From the NCBI GenBank assembly GCA_016874235.1, contig VGUJ01000010.1, positions 1 through 64,000 of the forward strand: 64,000 nucleotides of DNA, in the 5' to 3' direction. The position numbers and the translations under genes are program-made. Each line of letters starts with the position of its first letter. Within the stretch, counting starts at the first letter, position 1. Source of the stretch: Gammaproteobacteria bacterium (lineage in GTDB: Bacteria; Pseudomonadota; Gammaproteobacteria; Steroidobacterales; Steroidobacteraceae). The notes below the pieces were generated by a model that saw nothing but the letters and a program-made list of their open reading frames with translations, was not told where the DNA came from and searched no databases. This document shows, one piece after another, positions 40,954 to 49,680 of this stretch.

Positions 40954-42966
40954 TCAGCCGGTCAGCAGGTTATCGACCGCACGGCCGATGTGCGCGGCCG
41001 TGAGTCCGTAGTGCTCGAAAAGCGCGCCCGCTTTGCCTGAGGCGCCGAAGCGATCGATGCCGATCACGCAACCGCCGCCACCCACATACTTCCACCAACT
41101 CTGCGAGGCCGCAGCCTCGATGGCGAGTCGACGGGGTACGGCTTTCGGCAGTACCTGATCGCGCCACGCGGCATCCTGCGCATCGAAGACGTCGGTCGAG
41201 GGCATGGAAACGAGACGAATGCGGCGGCCCGCCGCGTTGGCCGCGCGCACCGCTTCAGCGGCGGGCGCGACTTCGCTGCCCGTGGCGATGACGATGGCCT
41301 CCGGCAGGGCGCCCGAAGCGAGCTCAGGCTCGATCAGTACGTACCCGCCTCGACGGATCTGAGCGACTTGCTCGGCGCTGCGCGGTTGTTGCGGCAGGGC
41401 CTGGCGCGTGAGCACGAGGCAACTCGGTCCATTGTTACGCTCGATGGCGGCGGTCCAGGATACGGCCGTTTCGGTCGCATCGCAGGGACGCCAGAGCCCG
41501 AGATTCGGCATCGCTCGGAGGCTTGCGAGGTGCTCGATGGGCTGATGCGTCGGGCCGTCTTCGCCCAATCCGATGGAATCGTGCGTGTACACGAGCAGCA
41601 CGCGCTGATGCATGAGCGCTGCGAGACGAATCGCATTACGCGCGTAGTCCGAGAATACGAGAAAGGTTCCGGCATACGGCACGAAGCCGCCATGCAACGC
41701 GAGGCCGTTCATCATGGCCGTCATTGCGAACTCGCGAACGCCGAAATAGATGTAGTTGCCTGACACATCGGCCGGTGTGACGGCTTTGGAATCTTTGCGC
41801 AACGTATTGACGGACCCTGTGAGATCGGCCGAGCCACCGAGTAACTCACCCATACCTGGACCGATGGCATTCAGAACCAGCTGCGACGACGCGCGAGTCG
41901 CTTGCGCGGCACCGATGCCGGCGGCAGCCGCCATTGCGGCCTCGCGCAGCTGCGACCAGTTCGCCGGTAACTCGCCTCGCATGCGGCGCTCAAACTGCGC
42001 GGCGAGTTCCGGGAACTCGCGTTTGTATCGATTGAAGCGTCGCCGCCAAGCTTTTTCGGCGCGAGCACCGCGCTCACGCTGATCCCACGCCTCGCGAACC
42101 TCTGCAGGAATGACGAACGGCTCGTGATTCCAACCGATCGCGGCTCGAGTGGCGGCGATTTCGTCGGCCCCAAGCGGCTCGCCATGCGTGGACTTGCTGC
42201 CTTGCTTGTTGGGCGCGCCGTAACCGATGACCGTACGCGCACAGATCAACGTCGGTTGTTTACGATTGGCCTTAGCGCGCTTGAGCGCCTTGGCGACCGC
42301 CTCACTGTCGTGACCATCGACATCTTTGATGACCTGCCAACCGTAGGCGGAAAAGCGCTTCGCGGTATCGTCGGCCATCCAATCTTTGACCTTGCCGTCG
42401 ATCGAAATGCCGTTGTCGTCATAGACACAGATGAGTTTGCCGAGGCTGAGCGTGCCGGCCAGCGACGCCGCTTCGTGAGAGATGCCCTCCATGACACAGC
42501 CGTCACCCAAGAAAACGTAGGTGTGATGATCGACGATGTCATGCCCTGGCCGATTGAACTCGGCGGCAAGCAGCCGCTCGGCGAGCGCCATGCCGACCGC
42601 GGTCGCGATACCTTGCCCGAGCGGGCCCGTGGTCGTCTCGATGCCGATATCCGGATCGTGCTCGGGATGACCCGCTGTACGCGAGCCGAGTTGACGAAAA
42701 TCTTTGATGTCGTCGATCGAAAGAGGATGACCCGTGAGGTGGAGCACGGAGTACAACAACATCGACGCATGACCGTTCGAGAGCACGAATCGATCGCGAT
42801 CAACCCAGCGCGGATTAGCCGGGTTGTAGTCCATGATGTCGCGCCAAAGGACCTCGGCGATGTCCGCCATCCCCATCGGTGCGCCCGGATGACCCGAGGC
42901 GGCGCGTTGCACCGCATCCATGGAAAGGGCGCGAACGGCGTTCGCGAGGAGGCGGCGTTGAGACAT
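40954..42966 (-). CDS. tkt: Transketolase
   Basis: Thiamine-diphosphate enzyme moving two-carbon units in the pentose phosphate pathway. The 670-residue protein has the TPP-binding region [20 protein letters not shown]-type block with [10 protein letters not shown], the N-terminal [18 protein letters not shown], and the pyrimidine-domain segment [21 protein letters not shown]. It is the first gene of the glycolytic run and is divergent from metK across 148 bp. Confidence 0.97.
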   Translation of the reverse strand: MSQRRLLANAVRALSMDAVQRAASGHPGAPMGMADIAEVLWRDIMDYNPANPRWVDRDRFVLSNGHASMLLYSVLHLTGHPLSIDDIKDFRQLGSRTAGHPEHDPDIGIETTTGPLGQGIATAVGMALAERLLAAEFNRPGHDIVDHHTYVFLGDGCVMEGISHEAASLAGTLSLGKLICVYDDNGISIDGKVKDWMADDTAKRFSAYGWQVIKDVDGHDSEAVAKALKRAKANRKQPTLICARTVIGYGAPNKQGSKSTHGEPLGADEIAATRAAIGWNHEPFVIPAEVREAWDQRERGARAEKAWRRRFNRYKREFPELAAQFERRMRGELPANWSQLREAAMAAAAGIGAAQATRASSQLVLNAIGPGMGELLGGSADLTGSVNTLRKDSKAVTPADVSGNYIYFGVREFAMTAMMNGLALHGGFVPYAGTFLVFSDYARNAIRLAALMHQRVLLVYTHDSIGLGEDGPTHQPIEHLASLRAMPNLGLWRPCDATETAVSWTAAIERNNGPSCLVLTRQALPQQPRSAEQVAQIRRGGYVLIEPELASGALPEAIVIATGSEVAPAAEAVRAANAAGRRIRLVSMPSTDVFDAQDAAWRDQVLPKAVPRRLAIEAAASQSWWKYVGGGGCVIGIDRFGASGKAGALFEHYGLTAAHIGRAVDNLLTG

Positions 42967-43070
42967 GGGAAACCCGGGTTGTTTACAGGAAACCGCAATT
43001 GTCCATTACCAGAGCACGGTTTTTCAACGAAAAAGGACCTCTCCGCGGCGGATGATTGGCGTTAAGCCGC

Positions 43071-43076
43071 TATAAT
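43071..43076 (+). promoter_or_regulatory. Probable -10 box of metK
   Basis: A perfect TATAAT lies 38 bp upstream of the metK ATG in the divergent tkt-metK gap. No convincing -35 box is seen at 16-18 bp, so strength is uncertain. No SAM riboswitch is visible in the short leader. Confidence 0.5.
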
Positions 43077-43114
43077 CCGCGCCCGAATTCCTCCTCAGAA
43101 ATTCAGAGTGCACC

Positions 43115-44299
43115 ATGGCCAACAGCTACCTTTTCACGTCTGAGTCGGTCTCCGAGGGCCACCCGGACAAAGTCGCCGACCAGATTTCCGACGCCATCCT
43201 CGACGCGATCCTCGAGAAGGACAAGCGCTGTCGCGTCGCCGTCGAGACGTTGGTCAAGACGGGTGTTGCCATCGTGGCCGGCGAAGTCACGACCCACGCT
43301 TGGGTCGACATCGAATCCATCGTCCGCAAAACGGTGCTTGAGATCGGCTACAACTCTTCAGAGATGGGCTTTGATGGCGCGAGCTGCGGTGTTCTCAACG
43401 TCATCGGCAAACAGTCGCCGGATATCGCTCAAGGCGTGGATCGCAAAGATCCGCGCTTACAGGGCGCTGGCGATCAGGGCCTCATGTTCGGCTTCGCGAC
43501 CAATGAGACCGACGTACTCATGCCCGCCGCGATCACGCTGTCGCATCGCCTCGTCGAGCGTCAGGCCAAGGTTCGCAAACAAGGCAAGCTCAAGTGGCTG
43601 CGCCCCGACGCCAAGAGTCAGGTCACGCTGCGTTACGAAAACGACCGTCCGGTCGCGATCGACGCGGTCGTGCTCTCGACTCAGCACAGTGACGACGTCT
43701 CCACGAACACGCTTCGTGAAGCGGTCATGGAAGAGGTCATTAAGCCTGTGCTGCCGAAGAAGTGGCTGCATCGTGGCACCAAGTTCCACATCAACCCGAC
43801 CGGCCGATTCGTCATCGGTGGTCCGGTCGGCGATTGTGGTCTGACGGGCCGCAAAATCATCGTCGACACCTACGGCGGTTTTGCCCGTCACGGTGGTGGC
43901 GCGTTCTCCGGTAAGGATCCGTCCAAGGTCGACCGCTCGGCGGCCTACGCCGCACGCTATGTCGCCAAAAATATCGTTGCGGCAGGTCTCGCCGACCGCT
44001 GCGAAGTTCAGGTCTCCTACGCCATCGGCGTCGCAAAGCCGACGTCGGTCATGGTCGAAACCTTCGGCACCGGCAAGGTGTCACGCGAGAAGCTCACCAA
44101 GCTCGTCGACCGCCACTTCGATCTCACCCCTTACGGCCTGCGTGAAATGCTTCGACTGGCCCGTCCGATCTACCGCAAGACGGCGGCCTACGGCCATTTC
44201 GGTCGTGAAGACCGCGATTTCACCTGGGAACGCACCGACCGTGCTGCCGCACTTGCGGCGGATGCGGGTCTCGGCAAGCGGGGGCGTCGCCGGGTATAA
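43115..44299 (+). CDS. metK: S-adenosylmethionine synthetase MetK
   Basis: Makes S-adenosylmethionine from methionine and ATP. The 394-residue product has the N-terminal [20 protein letters not shown], the loop [10 protein letters not shown] (ATP site), [24 protein letters not shown] and [19 protein letters not shown], all standard MetK motifs. ahcY follows, so SAM synthesis and S-adenosylhomocysteine removal are neighbours. Its TAA stop is part of the -10 box of the next promoter. Confidence 0.98.
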   Translation: MANSYLFTSESVSEGHPDKVADQISDAILDAILEKDKRCRVAVETLVKTGVAIVAGEVTTHAWVDIESIVRKTVLEIGYNSSEMGFDGASCGVLNVIGKQSPDIAQGVDRKDPRLQGAGDQGLMFGFATNETDVLMPAAITLSHRLVERQAKVRKQGKLKWLRPDAKSQVTLRYENDRPVAIDAVVLSTQHSDDVSTNTLREAVMEEVIKPVLPKKWLHRGTKFHINPTGRFVIGGPVGDCGLTGRKIIVDTYGGFARHGGGAFSGKDPSKVDRSAAYAARYVAKNIVAAGLADRCEVQVSYAIGVAKPTSVMVETFGTGKVSREKLTKLVDRHFDLTPYGLREMLRLARPIYRKTAAYGHFGREDRDFTWERTDRAAALAADAGLGKRGRRRV

Positions 44300-44300
44300 T
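44295..44300 (+). promoter_or_regulatory. -10 box of ahcY overlapping the metK stop
   Basis: TATAAT spans the metK stop codon and lies about 11 bases before the first paired base of the SAH riboswitch, so transcription starting near 44307 would include the full aptamer. The -35 region is poor. Confidence 0.55.
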
Positions 44301-44310
44301 TGAAAAACCG

Positions 44311-44387
44311 CTTCCGTGAGGGGCGCTGCAGCACCGGGTCGGCCGGTGCCAGGCTCGCGGAACGGCGTACATCGTCAACGGCGCCCG
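44311..44387 (+). promoter_or_regulatory. SAH riboswitch
   Basis: Leader element that senses S-adenosylhomocysteine and turns on its breakdown. The conserved core GGGGCGCTGCAGC (44320-44332) and GCCAGGCTCG (44348-44357) are present. P1 pairs 44312-44320 with 44354-44362 (one G-U pair), an internal hairpin pairs GCACCGG with CCGGTGC, and GGGCGC (44321-44326) pairs perfectly with GCGCCC (44381-44386) as the expected pseudoknot. It sits 34 bp upstream of ahcY, the known target of this class. Confidence 0.93.
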
Positions 44388-44421
44388 TCAATCTTCAACC
44401 AAAGATTAACGGAGACCTGAC

Positions 44422-45843
44422 ATGAACGCTGTGATCAAACCCGCCCAGGGAAAGGGCGATTTCCACGTTGCTGACCTCTCGCTCGCCGAGTGGGGCCGCA
44501 AGGAAATCCGTATCGCTGAAACCGAAATGCCGGGACTGATGGCGATCCGCGAGGAGTTCGCCCCCACCCAGCCGCTGCGTGGCGCCCGCATCACGGGCTC
44601 GCTGCACATGACCATCCAGACCGCCGTACTCATCGAGACGCTGCAAGCTCTCGGTGCGCAGGTGCGCTGGGCATCGTGCAACATCTTCTCGACCCAGGAC
44701 CACGCCGCAGCGGCGATCGCCGTCAATGGCACGCCGGTGTTCGCCTACAAGGGTGAGTCGCTCAAGGAATACTGGGACTTCACCCATCGTATCTTCGAGT
44801 GGAAGTACGGCGGTTATTCGAACATGATCCTCGATGACGGCGGCGATGCCACCTTGCTGCTGCATCTCGGTACGAAGGCCGAGAAGGACCTCTCGGTGCT
44901 CACCAACCCGGGCAGCGAAGAAGAGGAAGTCCTCTTCGCCTCCATCAAAGAAACGCTCAAGCGCGATCCGAAGTGGTACTCCACTCGCATCAGCAAGATC
45001 CGCGGCGTCACCGAAGAGACGACCACGGGCGTGAAGCGCCTGTACCAGATGGCGAAGGACGGCGATCTCGCGTTCCCGGCCATCAACGTCAACGACGCGG
45101 TCACCAAATCGAAATTCGACAACCTCTACGGCTGTCGTGAGTCGCTGGTCGATGCCATCAAGCGTGCCACCGACGTAATGATCGCGGGTAAGGTTGCCGT
45201 GGTCGCCGGATATGGTGACGTCGGTAAAGGCTCAGCGCAGGCGCTGCGCGCCCTCTCCGCTCAGGTGTGGGTCACGGAAGTCGACCCGATCTGCGCGCTG
45301 CAGGCCGCGATGGAAGGCTATCGTGTCGTCACGATGGAATACGCCGCCGACAAGGCGGACATCTTCGTCACGGCGACCGGCAACTTCCACGTGATCAACT
45401 ACGATCACATGAAGCGCATGAAGGACCAGGCCATCGTCTGCAACATCGGGCACTTCGACAACGAAATCGACTGCGCCTCGCTGAAGCAGTGCACCTGGGA
45501 GAACATCAAGCCGCAGGTCGACCACGTGATCTTCCCGGACGGCAAGCGCATCACGCTGCTCGCCGAGGGTCGCCTCGTGAACCTCGGTTGCGGTACGGGT
45601 CACCCCTCGTACGTGATGTCCTCGTCCTTCGCCAACCAGACGATCGCGCAGATCGAGCTGTGGGCGAACCATGAGAAGTATCCGGTCGGTGTCTACGTGC
45701 TGCCGAAGCACCTCGACGAGAAGGTCGCCCGGCTGCAGCTCAAGAAGCTTGGCGTGGAGCTCACTGAGCTCACCGACCAGCAGGCTCGCTACATCGGCGT
45801 GGCCAAGCAGGGTCCTTACAAGCCTGAGACCTACCGCTACTAA
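44422..45843 (+). CDS. ahcY: Adenosylhomocysteinase AhcY
   Basis: Hydrolyses S-adenosylhomocysteine to adenosine and homocysteine with tightly bound NAD. The 473-residue protein has the N-terminal substrate site ([20 protein letters not shown]), the NAD motif [14 protein letters not shown] and the C-terminal end [10 protein letters not shown]. The long form with the extra insert (around residues 150-190) is usual in proteobacteria. Regulated by the upstream SAH riboswitch; GGAG lies nine bases before the ATG. Confidence 0.98.
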   Translation: MNAVIKPAQGKGDFHVADLSLAEWGRKEIRIAETEMPGLMAIREEFAPTQPLRGARITGSLHMTIQTAVLIETLQALGAQVRWASCNIFSTQDHAAAAIAVNGTPVFAYKGESLKEYWDFTHRIFEWKYGGYSNMILDDGGDATLLLHLGTKAEKDLSVLTNPGSEEEEVLFASIKETLKRDPKWYSTRISKIRGVTEETTTGVKRLYQMAKDGDLAFPAINVNDAVTKSKFDNLYGCRESLVDAIKRATDVMIAGKVAVVAGYGDVGKGSAQALRALSAQVWVTEVDPICALQAAMEGYRVVTMEYAADKADIFVTATGNFHVINYDHMKRMKDQAIVCNIGHFDNEIDCASLKQCTWENIKPQVDHVIFPDGKRITLLAEGRLVNLGCGTGHPSYVMSSSFANQTIAQIELWANHEKYPVGVYVLPKHLDEKVARLQLKKLGVELTELTDQQARYIGVAKQGPYKPETYRY

Positions 45844-45878
45844 ATCGATTGCCGCGATCTGCGGCCTCTGACACCGGG

Positions 45879-45912
45879 GCGGTCATGGCGTTAGCATCAA
45901 CGCCATGACCGC
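45879..45912 (+). promoter_or_regulatory. Perfect 14-bp hairpin containing a start codon
   Basis: GCGGTCATGGCGTT (45879-45892) and its exact reverse complement (45899-45912) flank a six-base loop. The 3' arm contains the ATG at 45905 of the following phosphoesterase gene, so the start codon would be fully paired in mRNA. No U-run follows, so simple termination is less likely than translational control, but a terminator for ahcY cannot be excluded. Confidence 0.6.
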
Positions 45913-46657
45913 TGTCCGCGTCCTCCAAATCACCGATACGCATCTCGTGGGCGACCCCGCCGGTCGTCAGCGCGGCCTCGTCGTGCTCGACTCTTTGCGA
46001 GCCGTGTTGACCCAAGCCCTGCGTGAACCCACCGATCTCATTTTGTTGACGGGCGACATCGTTCACGACGATCCACGCGGCTACGAGCGGCTGCGCGAAG
46101 CGTTCGATCCGAAGATTCCCGTCCTCTGCATCCCCGGTAACCACGACATCCCTCAATCGATGGTCGACATCCTCGATGCACCGCCCTTCCGGATCCGTGG
46201 TCACCACGATATCGGCGCGTGGCGGATCGTCCTGCTCGACTCGCAGCAAGAGGGTCAGGTCGGTGGTCGACTCGATGAATGCGAGCGACGACGACTCGAC
46301 AAAGTACTCAGCGAAGCCCGACAGCCCCACGCGCTCGTGGTGCTGCATCACCCACCGATCGCCATGGGTAGCGCGTGGCTCGATGCCATCGGTCTAGACA
46401 ACGCCGCAGATTTCTTTGCTGTCCTTGATCGACACGCTCAAGTTCGGGGTGTGTTGTGGGGACATGCCCATCAAGTCCTCGATGACGAACGCCCCGGGCC
46501 TCTCGGTGTCGTTCAGCTCATGGCGACACCCTCCACCTGCGTCCAGTTCCGTCCGAAGGTTCCCGACTTCGAGATCGACGACCGTCCGCCCGGTTACCGT
46601 CGCCTGACCCTACACGAGGACGGGCGAATCGAAACAACGGTAGGATGGCTTGAATGA
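45905..46657 (+). CDS. CpdA-like calcineurin-type phosphoesterase
   Basis: Binuclear-metal phosphodiesterase resembling the 3',5'-cyclic AMP phosphodiesterase CpdA; actual substrate unproven. The 250-residue product has the metal motifs in order: DTH (Asp11, His13), LTGDIVHDD, IPGNHD, LHHPP and WGHAHQ. The start is confined to about 45905 because the first motif begins at residue 11. That ATG lies in a perfect hairpin and has no visible ribosome-binding site. It overlaps the TraB-like gene by 4 bp. Confidence 0.9.
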   Translation: MTAVRVLQITDTHLVGDPAGRQRGLVVLDSLRAVLTQALREPTDLILLTGDIVHDDPRGYERLREAFDPKIPVLCIPGNHDIPQSMVDILDAPPFRIRGHHDIGAWRIVLLDSQQEGQVGGRLDECERRRLDKVLSEARQPHALVVLHHPPIAMGSAWLDAIGLDNAADFFAVLDRHAQVRGVLWGHAHQVLDDERPGPLGVVQLMATPSTCVQFRPKVPDFEIDDRPPGYRRLTLHEDGRIETTVGWLE

Positions 46658-47589
46658 ACCGCTTCCTTTCTCGGACCAAAAGCCCTCGTACCCCAAGTTG
46701 GGTCGGCTGGCTATCAGCCTTCCTCGTCTTCATCTGGGCTCCGGCGTACGCGACACCCAAAGAGGGTCTCGTGTGGGTCGTGCAGGGAACGGGCGGTAAG
46801 GTCTACATCGCAGGTTCCATGCATCTGTTGCGCCGTGATCGACCTGCCCTGCCCGAGGCCATTACCGAAGCGTATCGAGAGTCCGAGTCACTGGTCATGG
46901 AGCTCGATGTCGACGATATCAACGAGCAGGCCATGGCCGCTCAAATGTTGGGCGCAGCCTCATTTAGCGACGGACGTACGCTGCCGTCAGTGGCTGGTGA
47001 GACGCGCTGGAACGCACTTCAGCCCGTGCTTGCGACGCTTCAGTTTCCCGCGCCCTTCGCCGCCACGCTCGAACCTTGGGGGCTTTCGATTTTGCTTACC
47101 ACCCTCGAATACGCGAGGCTCGGGTTCGATGCCGAGGTCGGTGTCGAAAAGCAGCTGCAAAAGCTTGCGGCGGCCGACAAAAAAGCGATCGCGGGTCTCG
47201 AAACCCCGGAGTTCCAGATCAGCCTCTTCGATTCGCTGCCCCTCGACGAGCAATTGCAACTACTCGACATGACGCTGTCCGACATCGCCGAGATGCCGAC
47301 GATGGCCGACGATCTTTATCTCGCCTGGCGTCGCGGCGATACCCGACGCCTCGAAGAGCTGCTACTCGAAGGCTATAAAGCCATGCCGAAGCTCTATGAC
47401 GATCTCGTCGATCAAAGAAATCGGCGTTGGGTGCCACAAGTGACATCACTCACGAAAAAATCAGGTGATACGCTCGTCGTGGTCGGCGCCCTGCATCTGG
47501 TCGGCGATCGCGGACTCATCGCGCTACTCGAAAAAGAAGGTCTGAAGATCGAACGCTATTCCCCCTCGGCGGTTGTGGCGACGAAATGA
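46654..47589 (+). CDS. TraB/GumN family protein
   Basis: Member of the TraB/GumN family, distantly related to Tiki-type metalloproteases. The 311-residue product has an N-terminal hydrophobic signal (SAFLVFIWAPAYA), so it is likely periplasmic or membrane-bound. Conserved elements are the IAGSMHLLRRD motif with its His, the SLVMELDVDD glutamate and the C-terminal VVVGALHLVGDRGLIALLEKEG. Substrate is unknown. It overlaps both neighbours by 4 bp (ATGA), making a three-gene operon. Confidence 0.88.
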   Translation: MNRFLSRTKSPRTPSWVGWLSAFLVFIWAPAYATPKEGLVWVVQGTGGKVYIAGSMHLLRRDRPALPEAITEAYRESESLVMELDVDDINEQAMAAQMLGAASFSDGRTLPSVAGETRWNALQPVLATLQFPAPFAATLEPWGLSILLTTLEYARLGFDAEVGVEKQLQKLAAADKKAIAGLETPEFQISLFDSLPLDEQLQLLDMTLSDIAEMPTMADDLYLAWRRGDTRRLEELLLEGYKAMPKLYDDLVDQRNRRWVPQVTSLTKKSGDTLVVVGALHLVGDRGLIALLEKEGLKIERYSPSAVVATK

Positions 47590-48488
47590 AAGCCTTTGCC
47601 TGGTTCATGGGCCTCTTCGTGTTTGGCTTCGCCATGATGGCGCTGCTGGCATGGCCGCTCTACGACTGGCTGACACCGACCTTCGACTTCAAATTCCATC
47701 GTGTCGCCAATCGACTCGGCATGCTGGTGTTGTTGATCACGTTCGTGCTCTTGGCCCGCCGACTCGCACTCGCCGATCGATCAAGTCTCGGCTATGGTCT
47801 GCCTCGCAGCCAATTTCTGCGCCAAAGTGTGCTCGGCTTGCTGATCGGCGTCGCCACGATGCTGCCCATCGCCGTCCTCATGCTGGGTCTTGATTTGCGT
47901 GTGCTTCGAGAAGGTCTCGATCCTGCAAACGTACCGTGGCTGAGCTTGGCGGCGGGCGGTCTCGCAACGGGCATCACCGTTGCACTCATCGAAGAAACGT
48001 TCATTCGTGGCGCGATGCACACGGGTATCGCGCGCGAATCGGGTACGCGAGTCGCCATCCTGCTGACGGCAGCGCTCTACGCCTCGTTGCACTTCGTGGG
48101 TCGCTATCGCATTCCGGTGGAAGAACTCGGGCCCGACAGCGGTCTTCGTCACGTGCTCGGCACCCTCGCCGATTTTGCGACCCCGCTCGATATCGCCGAT
48201 GCCTGGCTCGCGCTGTTCGCCGTGGGTGTCCTGCTCGGGATGGTGCGTGCGCTGACCGGCCATATCGCCGCCTGCATCGGCCTGCATGCAGGTTGGGTGT
48301 GGGTGATTAGCTTTCTGCGCGAGACTTCGCGTCCCGATGAAGCGAACCCACTGCGATTTCTCCTATCGCAATTCGATGGCGTCGTCGGCTGGTTGGTCCT
48401 AGTCTGGACGACCGTGATCGGCGCAGTGCTCTGGCGGTTCTACGCCAAGCGCAACCCGCTCAATCCGGCTCCTCATCTGATCTCTTGA
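47586..48488 (+). CDS. CPBP family intramembrane metalloprotease
   Basis: Polytopic membrane protein of the CPBP (Abi/Rce1-like) family. The 300-residue product has about eight hydrophobic segments and the family motifs: EETFIRG (EExxxR), ASLHFVGRY and the C-terminal GLHAGWVW, which supply the Glu and His residues of the presumed active site. Substrate is unknown. Its 3' end overlaps the convergent Lon-N-like gene by 29 bp. Confidence 0.9.
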   Translation: MKAFAWFMGLFVFGFAMMALLAWPLYDWLTPTFDFKFHRVANRLGMLVLLITFVLLARRLALADRSSLGYGLPRSQFLRQSVLGLLIGVATMLPIAVLMLGLDLRVLREGLDPANVPWLSLAAGGLATGITVALIEETFIRGAMHTGIARESGTRVAILLTAALYASLHFVGRYRIPVEELGPDSGLRHVLGTLADFATPLDIADAWLALFAVGVLLGMVRALTGHIAACIGLHAGWVWVISFLRETSRPDEANPLRFLLSQFDGVVGWLVLVWTTVIGAVLWRFYAKRNPLNPAPHLIS

Positions 48489-49062
48489 TCAGCGGCGCGA
48501 TGAGCGCCAGCCGCTCGAGCGGGTCCATGAGCTCGAGACAACTTTGTTTGTCCTCGAGCGCGAGCGGCAAGATCTCGATGAGACGTGAACCGACCCACTC
48601 GGCATCGTCGTAGCGGGGTTCGAGACCCGCATAGACATCGCCGAGCTCCGGTAACACCCGACGCAAAAGATCAGCGAGATGGCGGAACTCTGCGGGGACT
48701 CGGGCGATTTCGGGGACTGCCGCATCCAGCCACTCGATCGATCCCATGTTGAGCCCATCGGGCTCGCGCCAACGATCGAGCACGCGAAACCGTCGCTCGC
48801 CTCGACACGTGATGCCGAGCAAACCATCGGGTAACAAATTGAAGTCGACGATGCGCGCCGTCGTACCCACGTCGGCGTAGCCTGCAGGCTGGCCGACTTC
48901 GGAGCCTCCGCTCACGAGCACCACGCCGAAGCAGACCTCTTCGCGCATGCAGCGCTTGACCATGTCGACGTAACGGGTCTCGAAGATCCGCAGCGGCAAC
49001 GGACCGTGCGGAAAGAGCACGGTATTGAGCGGAAAAAGCGGTAGCGTAGTCGCGCCGGTCAT
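48460..49062 (-). CDS. Lon N-terminal (LonSB) domain protein
   Basis: Stand-alone protein with the Lon substrate-binding domain but without ATPase or protease parts. The 200-residue product starts LPLFPLNTVLFPHGPLPLRIFETRYVDMV across its first strand-helix units and has EEVCFGVVLVSGG and a typical LLGITCRGERRFRV segment. Function of such proteins is unknown. Its ATG overlaps the ubiX stop by 4 bp. Confidence 0.9.
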   Translation of the reverse strand: MTGATTLPLFPLNTVLFPHGPLPLRIFETRYVDMVKRCMREEVCFGVVLVSGGSEVGQPAGYADVGTTARIVDFNLLPDGLLGITCRGERRFRVLDRWREPDGLNMGSIEWLDAAVPEIARVPAEFRHLADLLRRVLPELGDVYAGLEPRYDDAEWVGSRLIEILPLALEDKQSCLELMDPLERLALIAPLIKRSDEEPD

Positions 49063-49670
49063 CCCCAGCGCTTCATGAGTTCGTGTTCGATTCCGAATTG
49101 ATCGAGGACTCGCGCGACAATGAAATCGACCAGCTCTTCAACACGAGCGGGGCGATTATAGAAACCGGGGTTAGCCGGTAGGATGCTGACGCCGGCGCGA
49201 GAGAGCCTCAACATATTCTCGAGATGTATGGTCGAGAACGGTGTCTCGCGCGGCACGATCACGAGATTGCCACGCTCTTTGAGTACGACGTCCGCCGCAC
49301 GCTCGAGCAAATTCTCACTCGCGCCATTGGCGATGGCGGAAACCGTCGCCATGCTCGCCGGGCACACCGCCATGCGCAGCGGCGCTCCCGAGCCACTCGC
49401 CACGGGCGAGGTCCACTCTTCGTCCCCGAATACGCGCAACTGACCATCGCGTGCACCGAAGAGCGTGGAGAGATATCGAGTTTGCTCTGCGGTACGCCCC
49501 GGCAAGCGACAGTCGGTCTCGGAGCCCACCACGATTTGCGCGGCCTTGGTGAACATCACGTAGACGGTGTAGTCCGCTTTGACCAGGCACTCGATCAGCC
49601 GTAGTCCGTACTGCGCGCCTGAGGCGCCGGTCAGGCCCACCGATACGGTGCGATCGTCTTTGCGTGCCAT
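49059..49670 (-). CDS. ubiX: Flavin prenyltransferase UbiX
   Basis: Makes the prenylated flavin cofactor used by the UbiD decarboxylase in ubiquinone synthesis. The ATG at 49670 has GGAGG six bases upstream and yields 203 residues; the frame is open to 49739 inside mpl. Motifs are VGLTGASGAQYGLRL (FMN loop), ASMATVSAIANGASENLLERAADV, LVIVPRETPFSTIHLENM and ILPANPGFYNRPARVEELVDF. It starts 10 bp after mpl; ubiD is not in the window. Confidence 0.95.
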   Translation of the reverse strand: MARKDDRTVSVGLTGASGAQYGLRLIECLVKADYTVYVMFTKAAQIVVGSETDCRLPGRTAEQTRYLSTLFGARDGQLRVFGDEEWTSPVASGSGAPLRMAVCPASMATVSAIANGASENLLERAADVVLKERGNLVIVPRETPFSTIHLENMLRLSRAGVSILPANPGFYNRPARVEELVDFIVARVLDQFGIEHELMKRWG

Positions 49671-49680
49671 GCGACCTCCC

